Assembly: GCF_004328625.1 (NCBI RefSeq)
Contig: NZ_CP032229.1
Coordinates: 4,650,001 to 4,714,000 of the forward strand
Source of the DNA: Streptomyces seoulensis
GTDB taxonomy: Bacteria; Actinomycetota; Actinomycetes; Streptomycetales; Streptomycetaceae
Length of the DNA: 64,000 nt
Direction: 5' to 3'
Below the pieces are notes generated by a model. That model did not search any database. It saw only the letters and a list, made by a program, of their open reading frames with translations, and was not told where the DNA came from. Made by a program: the position numbers and the translations under genes. Below, piece by piece: positions 28,734-36,906 of the stretch; the first letter of the stretch is position 1; every line of letters starts with the position of its first letter.

Positions 28734-29089
28734 GTCGGCTCGCCGATCAGTAATAGATGCACGAGCGCCGTGCCGCCAAGGTGTCCACCGTGTGAGATGG
28801 GCGGACTGGACCGCGTCGAGAAACCTCTTCGACCCCGCTGGGTGTATTTCGTGGGCGGTGTCAATCCAAACGCGCAGCGGAACTCTACTGCTCGGCGAGC
28901 CGGGCGTGCACGTGCTGTATCGGTTAGCTTCGTCAGGCTCACCGACGCCGAGCAGTGGCTCGCCCACGCTCCTGCAGCGACGGGACGGGACCGACCTCGC
29001 ATGAGGCCTTCGAGCAGGTGAATCAGGTCCACGACGCCTTCGGCGTCTGCATGTACGTGAGGGCCGGCGACACGGAACTGCTGCGGTGT
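28734..29089. other. Intergenic region between convergent genes, with long inverted repeat
   Basis: These 356 bases contain no gene I can support on either strand. The only structure noted is an exact 11-base inverted repeat, ACTGCTCGGCG (28887-28897) and CGCCGAGCAGT (28946-28956), separated by 48 bases. It might act as a bidirectional transcription barrier, but it has no T-tract. Confidence 0.5.
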
Positions 29090-30334
29090 CTATGCCTCCG
29101 ACACGCGGCTCAGGAGACGTCGCAGCTGTACCACCCAGACGACGACCGCAGCCAGAGCGATGGAGATCACCGCCATGCCCATGCCGGCCCGGATGCCGAC
29201 CGACACGGTGATGCTGCTGGCGACCAGGGCGCCGAGCGGGACTCCCAGGCCAGACGAGAGCATGCGGCGGGTGGTATTGACCCTGCCCTGCAGCTCGGCG
29301 GGCGTGACCTCCTGGGAGTAGGTCATCGTGTTCACCAGTACGACCAGATAGGCAGTTCCCCATGCCGCCAGCGCCACCAGCGAGATCCGCCAGTCCGTGG
29401 TGAACACGACGAGGAGTCCGAGGAGCGCGCCGATCGGCAGCACCCCGAGGAGCAGCTGAAAGGCGTCGAAGTGTTCGCGCAGCCGGGGAAGCAGCAGGGA
29501 GCCGCCGATGCCGCCGGCGCTCCACGCCATGTAGAGCAGGCCGATACGCCCGTCGGAGCCGTGGATACCGAGGGCACGGTCCGCGAAGACGACCAGTTGA
29601 CCGACGATGGCTCCGCCGGAAAACGACTGGAGCGTGCCGACCACCGTCATGGTCCGCAGCGTGCGGTGACCGGCCAGGAAACGGAGGCCCTCCGTCACCG
29701 ACTCCCGGAAGCCGGGTCGCTTGCTGCCCGAATCGGCCGGGCGGGAGGCGACGTTGGTGACCGCCCTGATGAACAGGGCAGAGCACGCGAAGCTCAGGGC
29801 ATCCAGGGCGAGCGTGCCCACGGGGCTCGTCAGCGCGATGAGAACGCCCGCGACGGCGTTGCCGGCGATGCGGACGACGGTCTCGGCGCCGTAGATCGCG
29901 CTGTTGGCCTGGGTGAGTTTGTCCTTGCCCACGATGTCGGGAACGAAGCCGTACACGCCGGCGTCGAAGAAGAGCGAGAGGCTGGAGGAGAGGAACGCGA
30001 CCACTACGACCTGGGTGACCGTCAGGATGCCCAGGGCCCAGGCGGCCGGTATCGAAGCGAGACTCAAGGCGCTCAGGCAGTCGGTCACGATCATCAGGGT
30101 GCGTCGGTCCGTGCGGTCGGCGACGGCACCGGCGATCAGACCGAAAGCGAGATAGGGCAGTGTCCCGGCGGCCGCGACCAGGGAGACCAGGAGGGGGGAG
30201 CGACTCTCCTGGAAGACCAGGACGGGCAGCGCAACGGTGGTGATGGCGGATCCGAGGCCGGACACGGCACGGGAAAGCCAGAAGTTCCGGAACCCGCTGA
30301 TCTGCCGCAGGGGCGAGGCTTGAATGGTCGACAT
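29090..30334 (-). CDS. MFS exporter (EntS/MFS_3-like)
   Basis: A 414-residue transporter with about 12 membrane spans. The motif between spans 2 and 3 is present as G-A-V-A-D-R-T-D-R-R-T. Its build (FWLSRAVSGLGSAITTVALPVLVF at the start) is that of the enterobactin-exporter-like MFS_3 group, which exports siderophores, macrolides and other natural products. It starts 77 bases after the helR-like stop on the same strand, so resistance and export are probably co-transcribed. Likely role: export of the cluster product. It could instead be a general drug pump. Confidence 0.88.
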   Translation of the reverse strand: MSTIQASPLRQISGFRNFWLSRAVSGLGSAITTVALPVLVFQESRSPLLVSLVAAAGTLPYLAFGLIAGAVADRTDRRTLMIVTDCLSALSLASIPAAWALGILTVTQVVVVAFLSSSLSLFFDAGVYGFVPDIVGKDKLTQANSAIYGAETVVRIAGNAVAGVLIALTSPVGTLALDALSFACSALFIRAVTNVASRPADSGSKRPGFRESVTEGLRFLAGHRTLRTMTVVGTLQSFSGGAIVGQLVVFADRALGIHGSDGRIGLLYMAWSAGGIGGSLLLPRLREHFDAFQLLLGVLPIGALLGLLVVFTTDWRISLVALAAWGTAYLVVLVNTMTYSQEVTPAELQGRVNTTRRMLSSGLGVPLGALVASSITVSVGIRAGMGMAVISIALAAVVVWVVQLRRLLSRVSEA

Positions 30335-30411
30335 GGTGTTGCCTGTTGGTCTTTCTGCTCGGTCTGATGAGAGAAGGTGCGGGAACAGCCGCCTCGGAGA
30401 GGCGGCGTGGG

Positions 30412-32808
30412 TCAGGAGGGGTCCTGTGTCAGGTGGGACAGGACCTCCGGCAGTGGGCCGGCATGGAACACGTGGAGGAACCGGCTTGCCCGGGTGAGCG
30501 CCACGTAGAGGTCGCTGAGGCCCCGGGTGGAGCCGTCCAGCATCCCCTGTGGGTCGGCCACGACCACCGAGTCGAACTCCAGCCCCTTGGCCTGGCGGAC
30601 GCCGAGCACGACGACGTCCCTCTCCAGGTCGACGTCCGCGCCCCAGGAAGCGTCGGGGATCCTCGCGGAGACCGCGGCGGCGAGCCGTTCCAGGTCGGCG
30701 GTGGGTACGACGATCGCGGTGCGGCCGCCCGCCGCACGGCGGGCGGCACTGGCTGCGGCCTCGGCCAGTCCGGCGGGGAACTCCTCCGGCGTGGTGCCTG
30801 TGCAGCGCGGCGGTTCGGCGCCGTGCCGTACCGCACGTGCCGGCAGCAGTTCGGGCGAGATGGCCTTCAGTACTTGGCGGGACGCCTCCATGATCTCGCC
30901 GGGGGTGCGGTAGTTGACGGTGAGCTGCGACAGTCGCCAGCGCGTCCCGAAGAACGGTTCCAGAGCCTCTCGCCAGGACGTCGCTCCGGCCGCGTCACTC
31001 GACTGCGCCGCGTCACCGACGACGGTGAAGGAGCGGGTGGGGCAGCGGCGCACCAGGAGGCGCCAGGTCATCGGGGACAGATCCTGCGCCTCGTCGACGA
31101 TGACATGGCCGAAGACCCAGGTTCGGTCGGCCGCTGCGCGCTCCGCGACGGTACGCAGGTCCGTCTGCGTGTGCCACCCGGCGAGCTGTTCGGCGGATAC
31201 GAGGTCGGCGGCGTGCAGATGATCGTCCGCGTCGCGGGAGCCTCGCGCGATGTCCAGGACGCCTTGGGCGTAATCCCGTTGGGCGGCTCGGCGGGCGGCC
31301 TGCCGCTCGGTCTCGGCATGATCGTCGTATCCCAGTAGTTCGGCGGCTTCGTCCAGGAGGGGTACGTCGGACAGCGTCCAGGGCGCGCCCCGCTCCCGCA
31401 CCAATAGGGCCCGGTCCTCCTCTTCCAGCTGAGGCGCGGCCTCGGCGAGGCGTGCGGGGTCGGCGTACAGGTCGTCCAGCAGCTGCTCCGGGGACAGGAG
31501 CGGCCATAGGGAGTCCAGCAGTCGTTGGGCGTCCCGGTCCCGGGGCAGTGCGTGCAGCCAATTGGCCTTGCGCTCGGTGAACTCGGCGGGTAGCTGTGCC
31601 CTGAAGTCGTAGGCCTTGGCGTCTTGTCCGAACACACCGGCCAGGTCTTCCTGCACAGCCAGATCGAGGGCCTGGACGTCCATCTCGCCGGCGAGGATCT
31701 CCTCGAAGCCGACCTCGATGTCGCCGATGACACGGGCCAGCCGGTCGGCCAGCTCCTCGAAAAGGATGTCGCGGAACTCCGGTCGGGCCAGGTTGTGCTG
31801 CCGGCCGCCCTCGGTGGCGCGGGCAGCCGCGTCGGCCAGGAAGTCCCGCGAGAGCCGGAAGTGTTCGCCGCCGATCAGCGCGTCGACCGACTCGGTGACG
31901 GCGGCCTGTCGCGCCCGTACGGCACGGTCGAGGACATCCGCCATGACCAGGCGCCCCTTGATCTCGGCGGAGGCCACCGGCTCCCCGGCCGACGCCGAGA
32001 GACCCGGATACAGGCTTCCGACGGAGGACAGCAGCACGCTGGTCTCGCCGAGACCGGGCAGCACTTGGCTGATGTACTCCAGGAAGACCGAGTTCGGGCC
32101 AACCACCAGGACGCCGCTTCGCTGCAGCCGTTCGTGGCTGTAGAGCAGGTAGGCGGCGCGGTGCAGTGCGACGACCGTCTTGCCGGTGCCGGGGCTGCCC
32201 TGGACCACCGTAACGCCCGCGTGCGGCGAGCGGATGATCTTGTCTTGCTCCGCCTGGAGAGTAGCGACCGCGTCGTGCATCCGGCCGGTCCTGCCATGCC
32301 GGAGGGCGGCCAACAGGGCGGCTTCGCCCGAGAGTTGGACGTCATCGGGCACACCCGCAGTGTCATCGAACAGTTCGTCGTCCACCCGCAGTACGCGACG
32401 GTTCCGTGTATGCAGGTGCCGACGTAGGCGTACGCCTTGCGCGGCCGCGGCCGTGGCGGTGTAGAAGGGGCGGGCGGCGGGGGCGCGCCAGTCGATGAGT
32501 AGGGGGTCATCGTCGCCAGCACCCGACACCCCAATACGGCCGATGTAAAGACGGTCGTCCTCGGCCCGGTCCAGTCGGCCGAAGCACAGTCTGTTCTCGG
32601 CGGCCTCCATCATGAGGAGTTTGCGGGCGAGCCGCTCGGCTACGACTCCGCGTTCCACTTGCCCCTGCGCCGTCCCGGACGACTCGCGCAGGGCGGTACG
32701 GAGATCACCTCTGATCTCCGTACACAGGGTGTCCAACCGATCGTGAAGCAGATCCAAGTAAGCCTGCTCGTGGGCATGTTCGGTTGACTGAGATGAAGGT
32801 GCGGTCAT
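30412..32808 (-). CDS. helR: HelR/HelD-type UvrD-like helicase, RNA-polymerase-clearing resistance protein
   Basis: A superfamily-1 ATPase of 798 residues. An N-terminal coiled-coil arm (about 10-70) precedes the HelD signature L-L-I-D-W-R-A-P-A-A-R-P-F-Y (about 103-116). Then come Walker A GSPGTGKT (Lys210), the split 1A domain with HelD-specific insertion (about 300-560), VDEAQDLSP, and the 2A motor with VNYRTPGEI and YVALTRA. HelD proteins enter the channels of stalled RNA polymerase and free it from nucleic acid. The HelR type in Streptomyces and mycobacteria protects against rifamycins by pushing the drug-bound enzyme apart. ATG at 32808 has GGAG upstream; the frame is open further but with no better start. 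Position in the cluster, followed by an exporter, suggests self-resistance. Confidence 0.88.
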   Translation of the reverse strand: MTAPSSQSTEHAHEQAYLDLLHDRLDTLCTEIRGDLRTALRESSGTAQGQVERGVVAERLARKLLMMEAAENRLCFGRLDRAEDDRLYIGRIGVSGAGDDDPLLIDWRAPAARPFYTATAAAAQGVRLRRHLHTRNRRVLRVDDELFDDTAGVPDDVQLSGEAALLAALRHGRTGRMHDAVATLQAEQDKIIRSPHAGVTVVQGSPGTGKTVVALHRAAYLLYSHERLQRSGVLVVGPNSVFLEYISQVLPGLGETSVLLSSVGSLYPGLSASAGEPVASAEIKGRLVMADVLDRAVRARQAAVTESVDALIGGEHFRLSRDFLADAAARATEGGRQHNLARPEFRDILFEELADRLARVIGDIEVGFEEILAGEMDVQALDLAVQEDLAGVFGQDAKAYDFRAQLPAEFTERKANWLHALPRDRDAQRLLDSLWPLLSPEQLLDDLYADPARLAEAAPQLEEEDRALLVRERGAPWTLSDVPLLDEAAELLGYDDHAETERQAARRAAQRDYAQGVLDIARGSRDADDHLHAADLVSAEQLAGWHTQTDLRTVAERAAADRTWVFGHVIVDEAQDLSPMTWRLLVRRCPTRSFTVVGDAAQSSDAAGATSWREALEPFFGTRWRLSQLTVNYRTPGEIMEASRQVLKAISPELLPARAVRHGAEPPRCTGTTPEEFPAGLAEAAASAARRAAGGRTAIVVPTADLERLAAAVSARIPDASWGADVDLERDVVVLGVRQAKGLEFDSVVVADPQGMLDGSTRGLSDLYVALTRASRFLHVFHAGPLPEVLSHLTQDPS

Positions 32809-32918
32809 GGCAGACTCCGTGGCGAAGGGTCGGCGAGTGGCGTTGGCACGTGGGCTGGGTAGGGCGCAGTGAACTGCGGCGGGTGATGGGCAGGACCACC
32901 GTGTGTCGGGCGTGGAAC

Positions 32919-32951
32919 AAAAAAATGGTCGACACCCGGTGGGTGTCGACC
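32919..32951 (-). terminator. Strong intrinsic terminator in the leader of helR (possible attenuator)
   Basis: Read on the minus strand, GGTCGACACCC pairs with GGGTGTCGACC (32941-32951 with 32927-32937) around a 3-base loop. One A and seven U follow (32919-32925). This is a textbook Rho-independent terminator. It lies about 75 bases after the predicted helR promoter and about 110 bases before the helR start, so default transcription into helR should be stopped. It may also end transcripts coming from the biosynthetic operon upstream (last gene ends at 33256). Confidence 0.88.
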
Positions 32952-33034
32952 TGTAAAGACTGCGTTCTCGCGGGAAGATGACGTCCGCTGTACGAACTGG
33001 CTCTAGGCATGGATGCACTCAAGAGCCGAAGCTG

Positions 33035-33064
33035 ATCATAGCAGGGGTGCGAGGGGCTTGTCGA
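33035..33064 (-). promoter_or_regulatory. Predicted sigma-70 (HrdB-type) promoter for helR
   Basis: On the minus strand, TCGACA (33059-33064) is followed by an 18-base spacer and TATGAT (33035-33040), one base off the -10 consensus. Transcription would begin near 33028. No other equally good pair was seen between the biosynthetic operon and helR. The -35 element lies within the remnant coding tail described at 33036-33092. Confidence 0.6.
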
Positions 33065-33092
33065 GGTCGACCCTGTGGATCTTGGTCACGCC
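33036..33092 (-). pseudogene. Remnant C-terminal tail of a second Fem/GNAT-type acyltransferase gene
   Basis: On the minus strand the frame ending at TGA 33036-33038 reads G-V-T-K-I-H-R-V-D-L-D-K-P-L-A-P-L-L. The intact acyltransferase at 36907-38064 ends G-I-E-K-I-S-H-V-D-L-D-E-F-L-A-P-L-S, 12 of 18 identical and both at a stop codon. Upstream of these 18 codons I cannot follow the homology. The whole interval 32809-33255 otherwise holds only the helR promoter, leader and terminator. Confidence 0.65.
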
Positions 33093-33255
33093 GTAACGGT
33101 GGGCGTGGTGAGGGCTCGGCGTGGTGGTACTGGTTTCCGGGCAGGCCGGCGCCGGGCGGTCCCGCCTGGCTTCGTATCCGTACTCTGGTGCAAGGCGCAT
33201 CCTGCGGGCCAATCGCACCGGTTGGAGCCTACGGAGCGCAGGTCGCAGGAGCTTG

Positions 33256-34479
33256 TCAAACGGAAAATACTGCAGGGATCGAGCCTTTACCGGCCAGCAT
33301 CACATCAAGCACGTCGCAAAGGCGACCGAGTTCCTCTGCAGAGTTGTAATAATGGGGCGAAATCCGCAGTAGGCTGCTAATGCCCCGATTTTCCATGTCG
33401 AGGCACGCGGAATTCTCAAGGCACACCCAGGTGTTGATCCCGGCACGGATCAAGTTGTCCCTGACCCACATTTCATCAAAATGATCAATGGAAACAGCAA
33501 TGTTTCCGCTCCGGTCCCTACCTCGGTCCTCCACCCTGATATTCCGGATCCCACTAAGGTCCTTGCGCAACCCCTCAGCCAGAGATTGAACCCTGTTCGA
33601 AATCCGCTCTATGCCCCATTCGAGGGCGTACTCAACTGCCCTTCCGAGGCCGATTCGGGATACGCAGTTTGCTTCCCAGTTCTCGAATCGGCGAGCGCCT
33701 GGTGCCATTCGGTAACTTCCCGAAAGCCACTCCGCTCCATCGAGACCCAGTACGAAGGGGGTCAGCTTCTCTGCTACTTCCTGACGTGCATAGAGAAAGC
33801 CAGTCCCCCGTGGCCCCCGAAGAAACTTACGTCCGGCCCCCACCAGTAGATCGCAGTTTGCTTCATGGACATCCACAGTCAACTGGCCAACCGACTGACA
33901 AGCATCCACCAGGAAGAGAATCCCATTCTTCCGGGCGATACGCCCTATTTCTACCAGCGGATTGACCAGGCCGTCATGCATCGGTACGTGCGGCAGCGCA
34001 ATGAGTCGCACGCGCTCATCCAAATAGTTTTCTATCCCCAGGTAATCAATGACGCCGTCGGAGTCGACCGGAAGTACTTCAACTGATACACCCATGCGCC
34101 GGCACATGTGTAGCAAGTTGATGTAGTTACTCCCATACTCCATCGACGAGACCAGGACTCGGTCCCCGGGATTCAGCGCTATGCTCGATACAGCCATGGC
34201 CCAGGCTCGGGAGGCGCTCTCAAAGATAGCGACCTCCTGGGGATTACAGTTGAGGAGCCCGGCAATTGCATCGTAGACGCCATTTATCGTCGCTTGTACC
34301 CGCTCCGCCGCCTCGTAGGCGCCTACCTCACTTTCCAACTCGAGGTGGCTCTTCATCGCGTGGACCACAGTCTGCGGCATAAGACCCGCGCCGGCATTAT
34401 TCAGATGGATGACATGGTTGACGCCAGGTGTTTCGGCACGCGCCCTCTCGACATCAAAGCTAGCGTCAACTTGGTACAT
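33256..34479 (-). CDS. Class V PLP-dependent aminotransferase / cysteine-desulfurase-like enzyme
   Basis: A 407-residue fold-type-I PLP enzyme. The substrate-loop start I-H-L-N-N-A-G-A-G (25-33) is of class V type. The cofactor site has Asp192 in LVDACQSVGQ and Schiff-base Lys218 in GAGRKFLRGPRGTGFLY. Relatives include cysteine desulfurases, isopenicillin-N-epimerase-like and C-S lyase proteins; the sequence does not tell which reaction applies. I see no active-site Cys loop as in IscS. It is the last gene of a leftward operon that begins at the methyltransferase. Codon use is notably AT-richer than in the right arm (many ATT, AAT, CTT, CTA codons), suggesting a separate origin. Confidence 0.85.
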   Translation of the reverse strand: MYQVDASFDVERARAETPGVNHVIHLNNAGAGLMPQTVVHAMKSHLELESEVGAYEAAERVQATINGVYDAIAGLLNCNPQEVAIFESASRAWAMAVSSIALNPGDRVLVSSMEYGSNYINLLHMCRRMGVSVEVLPVDSDGVIDYLGIENYLDERVRLIALPHVPMHDGLVNPLVEIGRIARKNGILFLVDACQSVGQLTVDVHEANCDLLVGAGRKFLRGPRGTGFLYARQEVAEKLTPFVLGLDGAEWLSGSYRMAPGARRFENWEANCVSRIGLGRAVEYALEWGIERISNRVQSLAEGLRKDLSGIRNIRVEDRGRDRSGNIAVSIDHFDEMWVRDNLIRAGINTWVCLENSACLDMENRGISSLLRISPHYYNSAEELGRLCDVLDVMLAGKGSIPAVFSV

Positions 34480-34561
34480 TCGGCGGCTCTCTCTACTAGT
34501 GACTCGTGATCCTATTCGTGGAAATGCTCGTTGAGTCTCATATTGATCTCGTCAATTGAAA

Positions 34562-35896
34562 TCACCGCTGCGCAAAGGCTACGCTTCGATGGCCGTGGAT
34601 ACCCACGATGCCCTTCTGTCCAGGTGGGAGGTGACGTACCATGCACCCGCCAGGGCGATTACCGAATATGAAGGGGCTGAAAACAGGAAAGACTTCTTCC
34701 TCGAATGTAGCTTTGGCGGCACTGTCAGAGAAACTGATTCGGCAGGGGGTCGCCTCTACGTAATCTTGAGCGATGTAACCCTCGGTTGCCACCGCCGTGT
34801 CAACTGCACTTTCCCATAGTTTCGGCTCACAGTTTCGCCCAACGAACACATCCCGAGACATCATTCCGGCGGCCGGCTTGAGGATGAACTCTTCGCGATG
34901 CTCCACAAGCAACTCAGGGAGGGAATACGTTGCGCCCTTCCAGTGCGTCGGGCGGTCGCCTGCCACTCGAGTCCAAGGGATGTAACGATCGACTATTTCA
35001 CGGTCGGAGTCCGTCATCCAAGGAAGGCCTTCCGAGAGCCATCCCAAGACCTTTTTGTTGGCGACGAGGTACGCGGTCTGAGTCGCGATGAGCAGGCATC
35101 CTCTATCGAGGGCCTCCTGAACAGGACTCAGATCTATTCCAAGATCACGCCAGTCCGGAACGGTGAAGTGTCGCAACCCCAGTTGATATCGGAGTGCTCC
35201 AGGCGAACCGATACCCTCCAGCAGCTCCTCGGGCTCGAAAAAGTCTGCCCGTATGCCTTTTTCTCTCAGTGAATCCACCTGTAGTCCGAAGTATCTGCCT
35301 GCGTCCCGTCCCTCCACGTCTCTGGCGGTTCCGACGACAGCGACCGCCGGCTCGACATCAAGCTCTTTTATAACCCGCTGGAACAGTGCATCGCGGACGG
35401 GCAGCGGATCAATACCACGAAATGGCGAGTGTTCCGGTCCGCCGAAAGCCGCATACCATGCTGCGGAATTGAGGGAGGTGTCAAGGACGCCACCGAACCC
35501 GGAACCGATATTAAATTCGAGGAATTTTGGTCCAGTGCTGGTTACTATGACATCCGGGCGAGTCATACACGTAGCAAACTTCTCTTCATGAGGCCCATCG
35601 GCGACCAGCGGATACATATTCTCGTCGGCGCCCAGCGCCGCTATTCGACCAGCCGCGGTGGGAGCGGACTCAAGAAGCGCTCTGCGCAGGAGTCGCAAGA
35701 GGGCAATCGCAGCGGTAAACAACTCGTCGTATGCGGCTCTTGTGAGAACCACCGGCTGCACAGCAATTTGCGACTTGCTCGCATAATGGCTGAAACCGCT
35801 TTTTTCCATTGCGCCTGTGACCTCCTCGACAACCTCCGGAAGTGGCCGCCGTGAATCGCGAGAAGGGGAGAAGCTGCTGTACCGGTGCCCGTCCAT
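34562..35896 (-). CDS. Circularly permuted ATP-grasp-like protein
   Basis: A 444-residue protein that I place tentatively with circularly permuted ATP-grasp enzymes (glutathionylspermidine-synthetase-like). Supporting patterns are D-V-I-V-T-S-T-G-P-K-F-L-E-F-N-I-G-S-G-F-G (about 114-134, like the metal-binding E-x-N stretch), L-V-A-N-K-K-V-L-G-W-L (about 280-290) and E-F-I-L-K-P-A-A-G-M-M-S-R-D-V-F-V-G (about 333-350, like the ATP-binding lysine strand and glycine-rich loop). Such enzymes form amide bonds through acyl phosphates. The gene lies 21 bases downstream of a second, normal ATP-grasp gene in the same operon, so two successive ligations are plausible. Base composition is AT-rich for the region. 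Confidence 0.65.
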   Translation of the reverse strand: MDGHRYSSFSPSRDSRRPLPEVVEEVTGAMEKSGFSHYASKSQIAVQPVVLTRAAYDELFTAAIALLRLLRRALLESAPTAAGRIAALGADENMYPLVADGPHEEKFATCMTRPDVIVTSTGPKFLEFNIGSGFGGVLDTSLNSAAWYAAFGGPEHSPFRGIDPLPVRDALFQRVIKELDVEPAVAVVGTARDVEGRDAGRYFGLQVDSLREKGIRADFFEPEELLEGIGSPGALRYQLGLRHFTVPDWRDLGIDLSPVQEALDRGCLLIATQTAYLVANKKVLGWLSEGLPWMTDSDREIVDRYIPWTRVAGDRPTHWKGATYSLPELLVEHREEFILKPAAGMMSRDVFVGRNCEPKLWESAVDTAVATEGYIAQDYVEATPCRISFSDSAAKATFEEEVFPVFSPFIFGNRPGGCMVRHLPPGQKGIVGIHGHRSVAFAQR

Positions 35897-35917
35897 GTTG
35901 TACCTTCGTGTCTTGTA

Positions 35918-36856
35918 TCAGTTTCCGGACTTTCGCTCTATCCATCCGAAAAATGCATCAGCGACCTGTGAGAGTTCAGGCTCGGGCATCATCGTGAACC
36001 CACCGTAAGCAGTGCACCATTCATTGAGCAGAGGACCCGACTCAGTCATGAGCCAGTCGATGCAAATCCATTCTGCGTGCAGGCTCGCTGCAATTTTTCT
36101 GCACGCGTCGATCACCTGTAGGTGATCTTCGTTTACTTCAATCGATCCCCCCTGGCTAACGCTTGCCAGGTAGCCATTGTGTTTGGGCCGCCGGCTCAGG
36201 GAAGACACCACCTCTCCGTCCGCCATGAAGACGCGCATGTCCGCATGATGCGGAATGAAAGGCTGGATTATGTATGCAGCACCAGTTTGTGCCGCGATAT
36301 CGATCGCCGAGCTGAGTTGCTGGTCGGAATCGATCCGCAGTACGCCGGTACCGCTAGACATCTCTCGAGGCTTCAGAATGTAGGGACCGTCGCCAATGGC
36401 CTCCCGTACTTCTCTGATCGCTCGACGAGCGTACGCCCCGCGCGGAACCGAAATGGTTGCAGCAGTCGGAATGCCCAGCTTCGCTGCGTATTGCAGAATT
36501 CCGAGTTTGTCCCTCTCCAGATAGTCGGGCCCGTCGAAGGAACGGTTGAGCAGAACTGAGTCGCTCATGGCGATGGTCCGGTAGATGGCCTGCAGCGCTT
36601 GATGACTCTGCGAGTCTGGGCTCGTGTCTTCTACAATAAAACACTGCTTCTGGCTCAGTAGATCCTGCCCCTGATATCGAAGTACGGGTTTCCCGAGGCA
36701 GAGCGGAACAAGCTCCGATGCATTTACGGCGCGAAATTTGAATCCACGCGACTCGGATACTGCCGCATAGCGCTTCGTAATGCTCTGCTCAAACCCCGCC
36801 ACCGCTGCCGGGTCTATGTCGTCGGATTGATAGATCCATGTGACCTGGGCGACCAT
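35918..36856 (-). CDS. RimK-like ATP-grasp amide ligase
   Basis: A 312-residue protein with the ATP-grasp order of RimK, LysX and peptide ligases. There is an N-terminal Rossmann-like part, then D-K-L-G-I-L-Q-Y-A-A-K-L-G-I-P-T-A (about 116-132), the ATP-binding strand P-Y-I-L-K-P-R-E-M-S-S-G-T-G-V (about 156-170) and a C-terminal metal site around D-W-L-M ... L-L-N-E-W-C (about 273-286). These enzymes condense a carboxylate with an amine at the cost of ATP. In pheganomycin-type pathways an ATP-grasp ligase couples a guanidino acid to a peptide, and the two amidinotransferases here make that a natural comparison. The start ATG at 36856 is clear. The neighbouring ATP-grasp-like gene suggests sequential couplings. 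Confidence 0.8.
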   Translation of the reverse strand: MVAQVTWIYQSDDIDPAAVAGFEQSITKRYAAVSESRGFKFRAVNASELVPLCLGKPVLRYQGQDLLSQKQCFIVEDTSPDSQSHQALQAIYRTIAMSDSVLLNRSFDGPDYLERDKLGILQYAAKLGIPTAATISVPRGAYARRAIREVREAIGDGPYILKPREMSSGTGVLRIDSDQQLSSAIDIAAQTGAAYIIQPFIPHHADMRVFMADGEVVSSLSRRPKHNGYLASVSQGGSIEVNEDHLQVIDACRKIAASLHAEWICIDWLMTESGPLLNEWCTAYGGFTMMPEPELSQVADAFFGWIERKSGN

Positions 36857-36906
36857 TTTTATCCCTGTTTCTTTGCTCTACGCTTAATAAGCGTCGCAGT
36901 GAAGTC

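Noticed and set aside
28712..29032. Small minus-strand frame of 106 codons between the hypothetical gene and the MFS gene
   Set aside because: No ribosome site, no recognisable motif and no codon bias; overlapping frames on the other strand are equally open.
33256..36856. bldA-type TTA control in the AT-richer left arm
   Set aside because: Several TAA triplets on the plus strand were checked against the minus-strand reading phases and none fell in phase; the check was by hand and not exhaustive.
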